A DNA stretch of 64,000 bases from Roseburia lenta (lineage in GTDB: Bacteria > Bacillota > Clostridia > Lachnospirales > Lachnospiraceae). Positions 23,471 through 32,474 of this stretch are shown here, piece after piece; the first letter of the stretch is position 1, and each line of letters opens with the position of its first letter. The translations under genes and the position numbers were made by a program. Location of the stretch: the NCBI RefSeq assembly GCF_014287435.1, contig NZ_JACOPG010000001.1, forward strand, positions 558,001 through 622,000, in the 5' to 3' direction. Below the pieces are notes generated by a model that saw only the letters and a program-made list of their open reading frames with translations, ran no database searches and had not been told where the DNA came from.

Positions 23471-23845
23471 TCAATTTCCATACTCTTTCCACAATTCTTT
23501 CAGTTTTACTTCGGCTTCTTCCTTTGTAAGGAATACGACCCTACCAAACTCTCTTTCTATATAGTTTCTGAAAATGTCAGCATTTTGGCATTTTACGTTG
23601 ATTATCTTTTCATTTTTAACGTAGAACGTCGAAATTTCTTCTACCACAAGGCTGATAATCTTTCCCATCGAAATCACATATACTGTATTTCCCACCTTGC
23701 AAGGCAGTTTCAAAAGTCTGCCCTGTTCCTCTAAGTCTTCATAATCAGCCAATTTTTCCGCAGCTGAAACATAATCATGATTTTTTACCCACACACCCGA
23801 TTCTCCATCTGGAACATTATCAATTCTTTCTGTTAATCTCTCCAT
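23471..23845 (-). CDS. conserved early phage protein (MERLTER type)
   Basis: This 124-residue protein begins MERLTERIDNVPDGES and contains SAAEKLADYEDLEEQGRLL, typical of small early proteins in Firmicutes phages, followed by a strand-rich domain KVGNTVYVISMGKI. It starts three bases before the next gene. Function unknown. Confidence 0.75.
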   Translation of the reverse strand: MERLTERIDNVPDGESGVWVKNHDYVSAAEKLADYEDLEEQGRLLKLPCKVGNTVYVISMGKIISLVVEEISTFYVKNEKIINVKCQNADIFRNYIEREFGRVVFLTKEEAEVKLKELWKEYGN

Positions 23846-23847
23846 TC

Positions 23848-24126
23848 CTACTCCTCTCTGTAAACCTTTACCCTGCCTTTATACTTCTGTCCCATCCACT
23901 GGCCGTATGTCATGCCATGTGCTCTTGCCTCTATTGATGCGTTCGTCAGCCCTTCCATGTTGTTTTTCACATGCTTACCTCTTTCCTCTCCATGTGCTTT
24001 CTTTCTGCCTGCACATTGCGCGCCTGCACAGGAATGACAGAAGCGCGTCTGCTTCATCTTCGCTGTGAACGTCTTTCCGCACCGCTTACACACCTTCGTG
24101 TATGTTTTTCTCTCCATTTCCTTCAT
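23848..24126 (-). CDS. small zinc-finger phage protein
   Basis: This 92-residue basic protein has CKRCGKTFTAKMKQTRFCHSC, a four-cysteine zinc finger, and a C-terminal AHGMTYGQWMGQKYKGRVK. MERKTYTKV is a possible alternative start. It probably binds nucleic acid; the target is unknown. Confidence 0.72.
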   Translation of the reverse strand: MKEMERKTYTKVCKRCGKTFTAKMKQTRFCHSCAGAQCAGRKKAHGEERGKHVKNNMEGLTNASIEARAHGMTYGQWMGQKYKGRVKVYREE

Positions 24127-24138
24127 GCTCCTTAATCT

Positions 24139-25842
24139 CTATGCAAATTTTAGTTGACCTGTTTCTTCGTATTGAATTTTCATATTTGGTGTACGCTCTG
24201 CTAAGCACAACTCCGGTAAGTTCGCTTTGACCAATGCTGCAGGAATCGGTGGACATACTGCGTTTCCACACCTCTTTACCTGTTCGCTTCTTGGATATGT
24301 TTTTCCAGTGTAATCATGGTCAATTATATAATCGTCTGGAAATCCCTGGCATCCATACAACTCTCTTGGTTCCAACATTCTCAGCCCTATATCCACTATT
24401 TGATAGTCCACACCATTGATTGTCACCAATCCAAATCTGTCCTGTGCTGTGACTGTATCTAGTGGAGCTTTTATGTCTTGTCCTGTTCCTTGACCATAAT
24501 ATTTAATGAGAAAGGCTCGCACTTCTCCGAAATGACCGTCGCCAGCAGTAATAGTGGGAATAGGTTTTCGCATATCTCTTCCATCACAGTGATTGTTCAT
24601 TTGAATTAAATTTGCCGTAACCACACTGTTATGATCCCAGGCAGTTACTGTCGGCAATGGATTTCTCATATTTTCTCCTGCACCTGTATAACCACCATCG
24701 TAGTATTTGTGCAAAAAAGATGTGACTAGTCCGTACCGATTAGATCCATCTACTGTCATTATTGGGGCTTCTATAGTCTGTCCTCTTACTCCATCTTTTG
24801 AAGTTTCTGAATGGTACTGAATCAATGTAGGACTAATAAGACAATGCTCATTCTTGCTCACAATCGTTGTAAGCGGCTCTCTAACATCCTTGCTTCGGTC
24901 TTTTGTAAATCCAGTCTGCCCAATCTGCACCATATATGGCTCTACAATCCCATATCCGTGCTTTCCAGTGATAGTCGGCATCGGCTCCCGGATATCGTTC
25001 GGTCTACGCTCACCACCGTGATTGCACTGGATAATAAAAGGTTCCGGATTTTCCAGTACAAATTTTTTTAATCCTCGGGCAATACGCTCCATTGTTTTAG
25101 GTGCTAATGGACGTACCGCTCGAATGCCGTACTTTTCTTTGATTTCTTCGGAAGTGTCAAAAATACTTGGACAAGGCAAGGAAAAATCCAACTGTGTGTA
25201 TGCTCCAACATATGGCTTTAATAGTCCTTTCTTGACTTCTTCACTGTCTGCTGGTCCGTGTGTCGGCTCCGGCCATACAATCGGCTTGCCGTCACACCGG
25301 GCAATCATAAAAAATCTCTTTCGCATGGTTGGTGCTCCATAATCTGCCGCTACCAACTCCTTGAACTGCACCTCATATCCTAGATCAGTAAGCTGTTGTA
25401 CAAACCTTTCAAATGTCTTTCCCTGCTTACGCTTAATTGGATGATGCCGCCTGTTTAACGGTCCCCATGTTTTAAATTCTTCTACATTCTCAAGCATGAT
25501 CACTCTCGGTCTTACAAGTCCAGCCCATCTTAAAGCTACCCAGGCAAGACCTCTGATGTTTTTATCCTTTGGTTTGCCGCCTTTTGCCTTGCTGAAATGC
25601 TTACAGTCCGGGGAGAACCAGGCAAGCCCGACCGGATGCCCATTACATACTTTGATTGGGTCGACCGCCCATACATTTTCGCAATAATGCTTTGTATATG
25701 GGTGATTTGCCTTATGCATTTTTATCGCTTCGGGGTCATGATTAATTGCTATGTCCACACTGTAGCCAGTTGCCAGTTCAATCCCGGTGGATGCACCGCC
25801 ACCACCGGCAAAATTATCTACAATTAATTCTCCGTTAATCAT
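24139..25842 (-). CDS. C5-cytosine DNA methyltransferase with six-repeat recognition region
   Basis: This 567-residue enzyme has motif I FAGGGGASTG (11-20), the catalytic Cys80 in FSPDCKHFS, ENV at 118-120, the MRKRFFMIARCDG motif, and a C-terminal QVKRCGNAVCPPIPAALV. Between about 285 and 478 a unit of 32-37 residues, [RA]xPxPTxT...GxVxPxLxQ, repeats six times in the usual target-recognition region. No cognate restriction enzyme is visible, so it probably protects phage DNA. It overlaps the preceding gene by eight bases. Confidence 0.9.
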   Translation of the reverse strand: MINGELIVDNFAGGGGASTGIELATGYSVDIAINHDPEAIKMHKANHPYTKHYCENVWAVDPIKVCNGHPVGLAWFSPDCKHFSKAKGGKPKDKNIRGLAWVALRWAGLVRPRVIMLENVEEFKTWGPLNRRHHPIKRKQGKTFERFVQQLTDLGYEVQFKELVAADYGAPTMRKRFFMIARCDGKPIVWPEPTHGPADSEEVKKGLLKPYVGAYTQLDFSLPCPSIFDTSEEIKEKYGIRAVRPLAPKTMERIARGLKKFVLENPEPFIIQCNHGGERRPNDIREPMPTITGKHGYGIVEPYMVQIGQTGFTKDRSKDVREPLTTIVSKNEHCLISPTLIQYHSETSKDGVRGQTIEAPIMTVDGSNRYGLVTSFLHKYYDGGYTGAGENMRNPLPTVTAWDHNSVVTANLIQMNNHCDGRDMRKPIPTITAGDGHFGEVRAFLIKYYGQGTGQDIKAPLDTVTAQDRFGLVTINGVDYQIVDIGLRMLEPRELYGCQGFPDDYIIDHDYTGKTYPRSEQVKRCGNAVCPPIPAALVKANLPELCLAERTPNMKIQYEETGQLKFA

Positions 25843-28372
25843 CTGCTACCTCCGGCATAACCTCTGGGAACAAATCAAACAGAGTCGGCATATCGACCTC
25901 ACTCTCTGCTGCTTCCAGATATCCAACACCATCTCTAAAGTAATCCGGGTTAAGTTCACACCCTTTTCCATAGCGATGCATCTTGACAGCCATCATCGGT
26001 ACAGTCATCAGTCCACCAAACGGATCATAGACCACATCCCCCTCATTGCTATAGCGGTTGACGATACGCTCAACGATATCCAACTGCAAAGGACATACAT
26101 GCATCTGGGCACGTCTGCGGCTCTGTGTAGTGTTCAACGTCCGCATCCTGTTGATGTCATCCCATACTTCCAACTGGTTCCATGATCCCGGTGCCACCAC
26201 CATAAAAGTTGCCGGCAATCTGTCCTCGGTATCTAACTTCTTGGCAAGTGCAACGTGTTCATCGTAGTTATATACCGTGTCCCTGCTATATTCCCGGTAG
26301 ACCGCCTGCAAGGTATCAACCGATGCATTCTGCAAGTCTTCCTTGCTGATAAGGCAGTCACCGGAACTTCTCCAGTATGCGTGAGCGTCAATCTGCCACT
26401 GTGCTCTTGTATAGTCCTCTTTGCTTTTCTTGACCGGTGTATCTGCATATGCCGTGGATCTGTCTGTCGGCAATTTGCGGAATAATAAAATATACTCCGG
26501 GCATCCCACGCCCATCTTAGATCCATCCTTGCACTGCTCCGACCAGCCTAAGCGGTAGGTCTGATTGTTCTCCCTTACCACATCCGTCACTACTGTAATC
26601 ATCCCGAAATACTGAAATCCATGCTTCATATAGTGTTCAATGCATACCGCATGAAACGGCTCGATCGTCGGCATCCCTGTCCCGGTCGCATTGCCGAACA
26701 GCACTCTGTCCTTGACATGAATGGCAGCAACTCTTCCCGGCTTTAAGACCCGGAGCAGTTCCGGTGTCAGATAGTCCATCTGCTCAAAGAACCGGTCTGT
26801 ATTCTGGTTGTGCCCGAAGTCGTTGTAATTGGCCGAATACTCATAATGATTGCCAAATGGTATCGACGTATGGATCAGATCCACGCTGTTATCTTCCATG
26901 GCGCGTGTCTCTTCCACACAATCTCCATACACCGCCGTATAATGTGCTCCCTGCACTGTCCTTTCTTTTCTTGTACCTTCCACTCCCATCTTCCTTTCCA
27001 GCCTCTCTGCCTTATTTGCTGCATTTAGTCCATATTTCTTCACAATGGCAATCATCTTATCCACCATGTGATTATGATTTTTCCATTTCTCCATCAGCGC
27101 ATCCTTGATGGCTTTCTCGTTCTCCATGTAAATAACGTCGATCACTACAGTATCCTGTTGCAGGAAACGATAGCACCGATGCACTGCCTGGATAAAATCA
27201 TTAAATTCATAATCGATCCCCAGAAAAATCTCCCGGTGGCAATGCCTCTGAAAATTACATCCAGATCCGGACAGAGACTTCTTGGTTGCAAACAGTCGCA
27301 TCTTGCCCTCGAAGAAATCGATCACCCGCTTTTCTCTCAGGTCATAGTCCATTGATCCGTAGATATCTACCACTTCCGTCAGGGCTTTCTTGATCGCATG
27401 CCGCTCTGCTTCCAGATCATGCCACAACAGGAAATTGTCCTCCGGCGATGCATCCACGATCTCTTTCATCTTCTCCACACGCTTATCAATACTCTCGCGC
27501 TTTACCTGTGCCGCCTCTTTCAGCCCCTCCGCTGCTTCTTGAAAAAGTTGCATCTGACCATCTTTTTCCATAGCATCGCCGTAGTGGATTGGAATCTCAT
27601 GCCAGCGTACTTCCAAGGGTGGCAAATCATATCCCTCATCTGAATATTCTGGGTTCAGATCTGACGGCTTTGTAATAAATAATGCCCATGATGAGATCCA
27701 TAGCCAAAACTCATCTTCCATGTTTGGATATAATGTCAGATGGTTTGCCTTTGTACTGTCTCTTTGGAAGAACCGGGTCAATGCCTGTCCGGTGTCCATA
27801 ACTTCCAGATATCCGGCATAATGGATCAGTTCCTTGTACTTGTTCGGGCTTGGTGTAGCCGTTGCCACCAACTTATACGGCACATTCTTGAACTTATCCA
27901 GAAATGTCTGGTAGGTCTTACTTCCAAAGGACCGCAATACGCTGGCTTCATCCAGTGACGTTGCCACAAAGTATGACGGATCTATATCACCGTCTCGCAC
28001 ACGCTCATAATTTGTCAGCACGATCTGGCTATCACATGCCTTGACCTCATCCATTTTCCTGCAATATGTCGGTCGCTCATACCCAAGGATCTCTACTGCA
28101 TCCCTGGTAAATTCCTGCTTTACTCCCAGCGGTAACACGATCAAGGCTCGTCCCTTTTCATGCTCCGCTGCCAGATGGCAAAACTCTAATTCCTGCACCG
28201 TCTTTCCCAGTCCAAAAGACTCAAACAATGCTCTCCTGCCACCTTTAAGTGCCCAAGCCACGGCATCCCTCTGATGCGGCTTTAGCACCTGATTGATCTT
28301 CTCCGGCGCAACAACAAATCCACTATCCTGCGCCAGTTCTATCTTGGTCTCTAAAAATTCTTGATATGTCAT
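25835..28372 (-). CDS. fused SF2 helicase and DNA methyltransferase
   Basis: This 845-residue protein joins two enzymes. Residues 1-460 are a superfamily 2 helicase: ESFGLGKTVQ (51-60), SLDEASVL at 139-146 in place of DEAD/H, TATPSP at 171-176, and QAVHRCYR at 395-402. Residues about 475-845 are an amino-methyltransferase with motif IV HTSIPF (501-506) before motif I DPFGG (783-787), a permuted order. The motif IV is SIPF rather than D/S-PP-Y/F. It lies beside the C5 enzyme. Its role, DNA protection or replication, is inferred. Confidence 0.85.
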   Translation of the reverse strand: MTYQEFLETKIELAQDSGFVVAPEKINQVLKPHQRDAVAWALKGGRRALFESFGLGKTVQELEFCHLAAEHEKGRALIVLPLGVKQEFTRDAVEILGYERPTYCRKMDEVKACDSQIVLTNYERVRDGDIDPSYFVATSLDEASVLRSFGSKTYQTFLDKFKNVPYKLVATATPSPNKYKELIHYAGYLEVMDTGQALTRFFQRDSTKANHLTLYPNMEDEFWLWISSWALFITKPSDLNPEYSDEGYDLPPLEVRWHEIPIHYGDAMEKDGQMQLFQEAAEGLKEAAQVKRESIDKRVEKMKEIVDASPEDNFLLWHDLEAERHAIKKALTEVVDIYGSMDYDLREKRVIDFFEGKMRLFATKKSLSGSGCNFQRHCHREIFLGIDYEFNDFIQAVHRCYRFLQQDTVVIDVIYMENEKAIKDALMEKWKNHNHMVDKMIAIVKKYGLNAANKAERLERKMGVEGTRKERTVQGAHYTAVYGDCVEETRAMEDNSVDLIHTSIPFGNHYEYSANYNDFGHNQNTDRFFEQMDYLTPELLRVLKPGRVAAIHVKDRVLFGNATGTGMPTIEPFHAVCIEHYMKHGFQYFGMITVVTDVVRENNQTYRLGWSEQCKDGSKMGVGCPEYILLFRKLPTDRSTAYADTPVKKSKEDYTRAQWQIDAHAYWRSSGDCLISKEDLQNASVDTLQAVYREYSRDTVYNYDEHVALAKKLDTEDRLPATFMVVAPGSWNQLEVWDDINRMRTLNTTQSRRRAQMHVCPLQLDIVERIVNRYSNEGDVVYDPFGGLMTVPMMAVKMHRYGKGCELNPDYFRDGVGYLEAAESEVDMPTLFDLFPEVMPEVADD

Positions 28373-29133
28373 ACACTCCTACTTTCACTCCTCAACAACG
28401 CCTGTTCCAAATCGTCATAGTAAGCATCGTCGTGATCCCGCTCCTTAAAGTTGCGGAAACGGTTCCTGGAACCACTAACAGGCTTGTCTCTTTCTCTCAG
28501 CGCCCTACGATGCCATCCCCTGATCAATCCCTGCCAGTCGCGGATTGGTTCATCACCTTTCATCCAATCCGGTGCATACGTTCTGTAGAATTCATCAGGA
28601 TCAACAGACAAATGATTTTCTGTCACATAATCCTTGACATCTGCAAAAGTTGGTGGTATCACGCGCGCGCCCGCGCCTTGCGCTAATATATATATATTCT
28701 TTCCCTTCTTTCCCTTCTTGTGTTGTGTGCATTCAACTGTACATCCATCTGTGCATTTAACTGTACATTCATCTGTACCGCTAGTCGTTCTAATGCTTTC
28801 GCCTGTATCTTGATAAACGTTGTAATTTAGCACCTTTACGATGGTTTTTTTACTGTGCAAAATGTGTACAATCATCTGTGCATCTTGAAGTAAATCTAAG
28901 TATCTTTTTACCGTGCGCCTGTCTACATTCCAACGTTCTGCCAATTTAGATTGACTTGTGATAAATGATCCTCTCTCAATCTTGATCAATTCTTTTCCTA
29001 CAAGAATTTTTTTATCTTTGTAGGATGCCATCATCAAGATATCAATCCACCATTTTAGGTATCTGGGATCTTCCCATATCCAACTCTCACGGATACCTCG
29101 GTTGATCTTTATCCAATTTCCTGTCTCGTTCAC
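28369..29133 (-). CDS. phage replication initiator, winged-helix type
   Basis: This 254-residue protein has an N-terminal winged-helix region (WIKINRGIRESWIWED, WWIDILMMASYKD, SQSKLAERWNVDRRTVKRYL), typical of replication organisers. The C-terminal part (about 170-230) contains YAPDWMKGDEPIRDWQGLIRG, a DnaD-like helicase-loading type tail. The middle holds a repetitive Cys/Thr stretch encoded by DNA iterons (28738-28879), so the origin probably lies within the gene. It overlaps the helicase-methyltransferase gene. Confidence 0.8.
   Translation of the reverse strand: MNETGNWIKINRGIRESWIWEDPRYLKWWIDILMMASYKDKKILVGKELIKIERGSFITSQSKLAERWNVDRRTVKRYLDLLQDAQMIVHILHSKKTIVKVLNYNVYQDTGESIRTTSGTDECTVKCTDGCTVECTQHKKGKKGKNIYILAQGAGARVIPPTFADVKDYVTENHLSVDPDEFYRTYAPDWMKGDEPIRDWQGLIRGWHRRALRERDKPVSGSRNRFRNFKERDHDDAYYDDLEQALLRSESRSV
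28681..28879. other. candidate phage replication origin (iterons within the initiator gene)
   Basis: Three near-identical 15-mers, TGTACATCCATCTGT (28738), TGTACATTCATCTGT (28762) and TGTACAATCATCTGT (28865), lie in the initiator gene. The first two belong to 24-bp direct repeats. An AT-rich tract (TAATATATATATAT, about 28685-28698) and a pyrimidine tract lie beside them. Iterons plus an AT-rich unwinding region inside the initiator gene is a common theta-phage origin layout. Function is inferred. Confidence 0.55.
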
Positions 29134-29513
29134 TAGATCTCCTTAATCCGTATATGATGCATATAAAGCATCAACTTACGCTTGATGATATATTCCTTGG
29201 TTCTAAAACCTTTTGTATCCTCCACGACCACCTCGCCGTCCTGGTAATAGACAAAATCAGCAACATATGTGCATTCTCTTTCCAACAATCTTCCGGGCTT
29301 GTTTTTGCCCTTATTTTCGCCTCTGGTGTAGATCTCATCACACCACTCACGTTGCGCTGGAATAAGCACATATTTGACTTGTCTGCGTAGCCCTGAGATT
29401 GCTCCTACCTTTTGCAGCATGAAAAGTTCTTCATACCTTTTTGCTTCCTTCTTTGAATCAAACACCATACCATCAACCGTGATTTTCTTGTTATTGTATT
29501 TTCTATATCTCAT
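29133..29513 (-). CDS. DUF1064 nuclease-like protein
   Basis: This 126-residue protein matches DUF1064: KYNNKKITVDGMVFDSKKEA near the N-terminus, VKYVLIPAQ, TYVADFVYYQDGEVVVEDTK and KGFRTKEYIIKRKLML. The D...E-x-K arrangement is that of a restriction-like nuclease, possibly a Holliday-junction or replication nuclease. It overlaps the initiator start by one base. Confidence 0.82.
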   Translation of the reverse strand: MRYRKYNNKKITVDGMVFDSKKEAKRYEELFMLQKVGAISGLRRQVKYVLIPAQREWCDEIYTRGENKGKNKPGRLLERECTYVADFVYYQDGEVVVEDTKGFRTKEYIIKRKLMLYMHHIRIKEI

Positions 29514-29521
29514 ACGCTCTC

Positions 29522-29944
29522 CTAGTTGAACGGCAATTCATCTTCAATATCATCTGGGATGCTCATGAAGCCACCTTCGTCCGGTACATTTCCAACTGGC
29601 GGCTCCTGCGGATGATTCTGTGATGCCTTGCTCTCTGCAAATTCAATCTGCGAAGTTACAATCTGTATGGAATAGACCTTTTCGCCATTTTTATTGGTGT
29701 AGTCGTTATTTTGCAATTCACCTTCGATCACAATCTTGGTACCCTTGCGCAAATATTTTTCAACAAACTCCGCAGCCTTTCCAAATGAAACAACATTGAA
29801 AAAATCTGCCTGAGGCTGTCCTTCCTGCTTAAATCTGCGATCAACGGCAATGGTATAGCGGGCTACCGCCTTGTCATTATTTACACCTCCGTATCTGATC
29901 TCTGGATCTCGGGTTAACCTACCCATCATAATTATTTTGTTCAT
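29522..29944 (-). CDS. ssb: single-stranded DNA-binding protein
   Basis: This 140-residue protein has a full OB fold (MNKIIMMGRLTRDPEIRYG, VARYTIAVDRRFK, DFFNVVSFGKAAEFVEKYL, KIVIEGELQNNDYTNKNGEK) and the acidic tip DIEDELPFN that binds replication partners. It lies between the recombination genes and the DUF1064 gene. Confidence 0.93.
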   Translation of the reverse strand: MNKIIMMGRLTRDPEIRYGGVNNDKAVARYTIAVDRRFKQEGQPQADFFNVVSFGKAAEFVEKYLRKGTKIVIEGELQNNDYTNKNGEKVYSIQIVTSQIEFAESKASQNHPQEPPVGNVPDEGGFMSIPDDIEDELPFN

Positions 29945-29953
29945 AAATACCTC

Positions 29954-30229
29954 CTACACATAGTTTTTTCCAAACTCTTCCATGAACTTTTCATGTCCAT
30001 ATACCTTTTCAAATTCCTGCTGAGCCATTACCTTTAAACGCTTGTCCAAAGATGGGTTAAAATGTACCCCATTAGGACCGGTATGGCAGTTGTAACAAAG
30101 CCATAACTTCAGTCCCCATTTCTCTGATTTCTGCCGATTGGCTGTCCCATAAAATATATGGTGGCAAGCCAGATTATTTGTGGTTCGACACACCCAGCAT
30201 TCCTTTTTATCCTGTAATATGCTTCTCAC
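29954..30229 (-). CDS. HNH-like phage protein
   Basis: This 91-residue protein has CWVCRTTNNLACHHIFYG, then GLKLWLCYNCHTGPNGVHF, the pattern of a compact HNH or NinG-like zinc nuclease with paired Cys and His-His. It starts inside the end of the NinB-like gene, as NinB/NinG genes often adjoin. Activity is not proven. Confidence 0.72.
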   Translation of the reverse strand: MRSILQDKKECWVCRTTNNLACHHIFYGTANRQKSEKWGLKLWLCYNCHTGPNGVHFNPSLDKRLKVMAQQEFEKVYGHEKFMEEFGKNYV

Positions 30230-30794
30230 TCTTTGCCTCTTTCTTCTTAAAATGCTCCATCATCCGCTCCAACTCTTCCGGTGGTAAAGTCTCAATACCA
30301 AGTGCCTTGGCTTCTTCAACAGTTCCGTCAATCAACACGCTCATTTCCTTGGAGTCATAAGAATGGCTACCTCGGTAGACCTTATAGAAAAACACTTCCT
30401 TTCCATTCTCCTCAGATGCCTTAACACAGATGGTATGTAATGTCTCCAATTCCTGCATATACTCCACAGGGGCATTCGTCTTGTAGATCATCGGTTGCCC
30501 ATCTATCATTTCCGGCTGACCATATCTGGTTATCATCATATTTTTACAATGTGCCTTTGAAATAGGAGTTGGCATGGCATCTGCGATCTTACCTATCAGA
30601 ACATGGAAATAAGCATTGGCATCCAGGCTTCGTTTATTCGTCCATTTCGCCACTTTTATTTTCAACTTATCCAATTCCTTAAGTTGGTCAAATTGGCTCT
30701 CTACAACCGCCTCCTCGTTTACCTCAAGGGTCAACAGGAACTTTCCTGTGACCCAATCCTTAGACAGTGAGACAACCTTTCCAGATACTTCCAT
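30207..30794 (-). CDS. NinB-like recombination protein
   Basis: This 195-residue protein has a small N-terminal strand domain and KWTNKRSLDANAYFHVLIG, resembling the RSL-x-x-N motif of NinB/Orf-type recombination mediators, then ITRYGQPEMIDGQPMIYKT. It lies directly after the ERF annealase and before SSB and HNH genes, which supports a recombination role. Family assignment is moderate. Confidence 0.65.
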   Translation of the reverse strand: MEVSGKVVSLSKDWVTGKFLLTLEVNEEAVVESQFDQLKELDKLKIKVAKWTNKRSLDANAYFHVLIGKIADAMPTPISKAHCKNMMITRYGQPEMIDGQPMIYKTNAPVEYMQELETLHTICVKASEENGKEVFFYKVYRGSHSYDSKEMSVLIDGTVEEAKALGIETLPPEELERMMEHFKKKEAKSEKHITG

Positions 30795-31456
30795 TAGTTA
30801 GCCTCTTTCTTTTTCTTGTACCATGTCTCTACCTGATGAATGATTTTAGTAACCAACTCATTCGATACTTCGCCAGTATTATTAAAGTGATACATCTCCT
30901 TCAGTTTGTTCCAAATATCAGTTTCCTTCGCATTCTCACACATTTCTGCATAGGCAGATACAAATTCGTTCAGTTTATGTAACTGTTCCGCTGTTGCTGG
31001 CACAAATGCTGGAGTAACAGGTTCCGGTGTCTCTGCATCAGGATCTTGCATCTCCTCGGTTGGAATGCAAAACACCTGAAAGCATGCGTACTTAAATGCT
31101 ATTGACATTGCCTTATTCGTTGCTTTATCCCCGGAATCCATTCCCTCCCCTATAGTAACCGCCGAAACACTTGATCCATCCTCTGCATAAAATGTAAAAC
31201 GCACTTTGCAAATGGAATAAATCAGCACTGCTCCTTTTTGAGTTGTTCTCTCCTGACGCTGCTGTTCCAATACCTCTGGAACAACAAAAACATGGTTTTT
31301 TGTCAGTGCGGGATTGATTGCGTTCATAACCGCATCTATGCCCCGGTACATGAACCCCTGCTGCTTATTACGATCATTCTTTCCGACCGCTCCAATATCT
31401 TCCATACACCTAGATATTGCCTCATAAATATTCATCTTCTTTGCGGTATCTGCCAT
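30794..31456 (-). CDS. ERF-family single-strand annealing protein
   Basis: This 220-residue protein has the ERF core: MNIYEAISRCMEDIGAVGK, QQGFMYRGIDAVMNAINPAL, and GEGMDSGDKATNKAMSIAFK. ERF proteins anneal DNA strands during phage recombination and genome circularisation. It is translationally coupled to DUF1351 and NinB-like genes (1-base overlaps). Confidence 0.9.
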   Translation of the reverse strand: MADTAKKMNIYEAISRCMEDIGAVGKNDRNKQQGFMYRGIDAVMNAINPALTKNHVFVVPEVLEQQRQERTTQKGAVLIYSICKVRFTFYAEDGSSVSAVTIGEGMDSGDKATNKAMSIAFKYACFQVFCIPTEEMQDPDAETPEPVTPAFVPATAEQLHKLNEFVSAYAEMCENAKETDIWNKLKEMYHFNNTGEVSNELVTKIIHQVETWYKKKKEAN

Positions 31457-32310
31457 TACTGCACCCTCCTAAATTCGATACCATACTCGCGCATAGTAGA
31501 TTCCAATTTAACAATCTGAAAAGCATCTGCTGTTACATCATACCTTGCATTAAAAAGTGTCTCTTCCGGCTCAACAAATTTTGAAGATCCTTCCACCTTG
31601 ACTACCGGCATCGGTTCTTCAACCGCTTCCCTATGTTCTTCTATCTCTGCCTTACGCTTAGCATCTTCTTCCTGCCGGCGCAGAATTTCTTCTTTTTGTT
31701 TCTGGTACTGGTTCATAATAGAAATGGCATCCGCTAATTCCAATGATCTTGCATATGCAGCAATACCTTTATCTTCAAATTCAGACTCCATGCTCTGAAT
31801 CATTGCCAGATCCTTTTCTGTATGTTCCACACGCTCCATAATCTCCTCACTAATCGCTTTCATGGAGGTTGTAGCATTCTCCCACTTACTGTTGTATATG
31901 CGGTTCAACGACAAATACTCTTTGACTTCTTCATGCTCCTGCATAATGCCGTCGTAAATCTCTGTAATATGAGCCTTGCGCTCCTCAATGCGCTTCTGTT
32001 CAAATGCCTTGATCTGACCATCAATATAATTGATAGGTTCATCAATAAGGCTCATCAGTTCCTTTGCCTGCGCCTCAAACTCCTCATAAGGAGCCATATA
32101 GCGATTTTTAACCTCAATTTTTCTTGCGTTGACCTCCTTCTTTAACTTGCGAAGATCTGCTACCGTTGCCTTTGCTTCTTTCTTGGTTTCCTCCGTAAAG
32201 ACCATATGCTTATACTCTTCCAATCCAGCCGCAATATGCTTCTTAATACCATCAATATTTGTTACAATACTTCCATTTTCTGTTGACACTAATAACTCAA
32301 TTTCCTGCAT
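31456..32310 (-). CDS. DUF1351 protein
   Basis: This 284-residue, mostly coiled-coil protein has ATVADLRKLKKEVNARKIEV and RYMAPYEEFEAQAKELM, the DUF1351 pattern. It usually precedes an annealing protein in Firmicutes phages, as here, and may act as a recombination partner. Biochemical function unknown. Confidence 0.85.
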   Translation of the reverse strand: MQEIELLVSTENGSIVTNIDGIKKHIAAGLEEYKHMVFTEETKKEAKATVADLRKLKKEVNARKIEVKNRYMAPYEEFEAQAKELMSLIDEPINYIDGQIKAFEQKRIEERKAHITEIYDGIMQEHEEVKEYLSLNRIYNSKWENATTSMKAISEEIMERVEHTEKDLAMIQSMESEFEDKGIAAYARSLELADAISIMNQYQKQKEEILRRQEEDAKRKAEIEEHREAVEEPMPVVKVEGSSKFVEPEETLFNARYDVTADAFQIVKLESTMREYGIEFRRVQ

Positions 32311-32465
32311 TTCAATTCCTCCAATTTCATTGTCATTTGCCCGAACTGGTCGCTCTCTACCAGTTCAGCCAACCTATCCTTTTTCCTCTGTTTCTGGTCC
32401 CGACAATCGCATCTTTCGCCGGGATCAAGATTGCACCCACAATAAGGGCATTCCCTAAAAAACAT
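32289..32465 (-). CDS. small zinc-finger phage protein
   Basis: This 58-residue frame starts MFFRECPYCGCNLDPGERCD and continues CRDQKQRKKDRLAELVESD to a stop at 32291-32289, overlapping the DUF1351 start by 22 bases. GGAGGCGAT precedes the ATG. The CxxC and CxC pairs suggest one zinc site. It is too short for simple length cut-offs but shows start signal, overlap and motif. Confidence 0.75.
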   Translation of the reverse strand: MFFRECPYCGCNLDPGERCDCRDQKQRKKDRLAELVESDQFGQMTMKLEELKCRKLSY

Positions 32466-32474
32466 AATCGCCTC

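Noticed and set aside
24086..24271. 61-codon minus-strand frame between two phage genes
   Set aside because: It overlaps the methyltransferase end and the zinc-finger gene in another frame and shows no motif.
24300..25000. Possible CRISPR-like repeats in the methyltransferase gene
   Set aside because: The repeats are protein-level, 32-37 residues, diverged in DNA, and lie in one open frame. No array, leader or cas gene is present.
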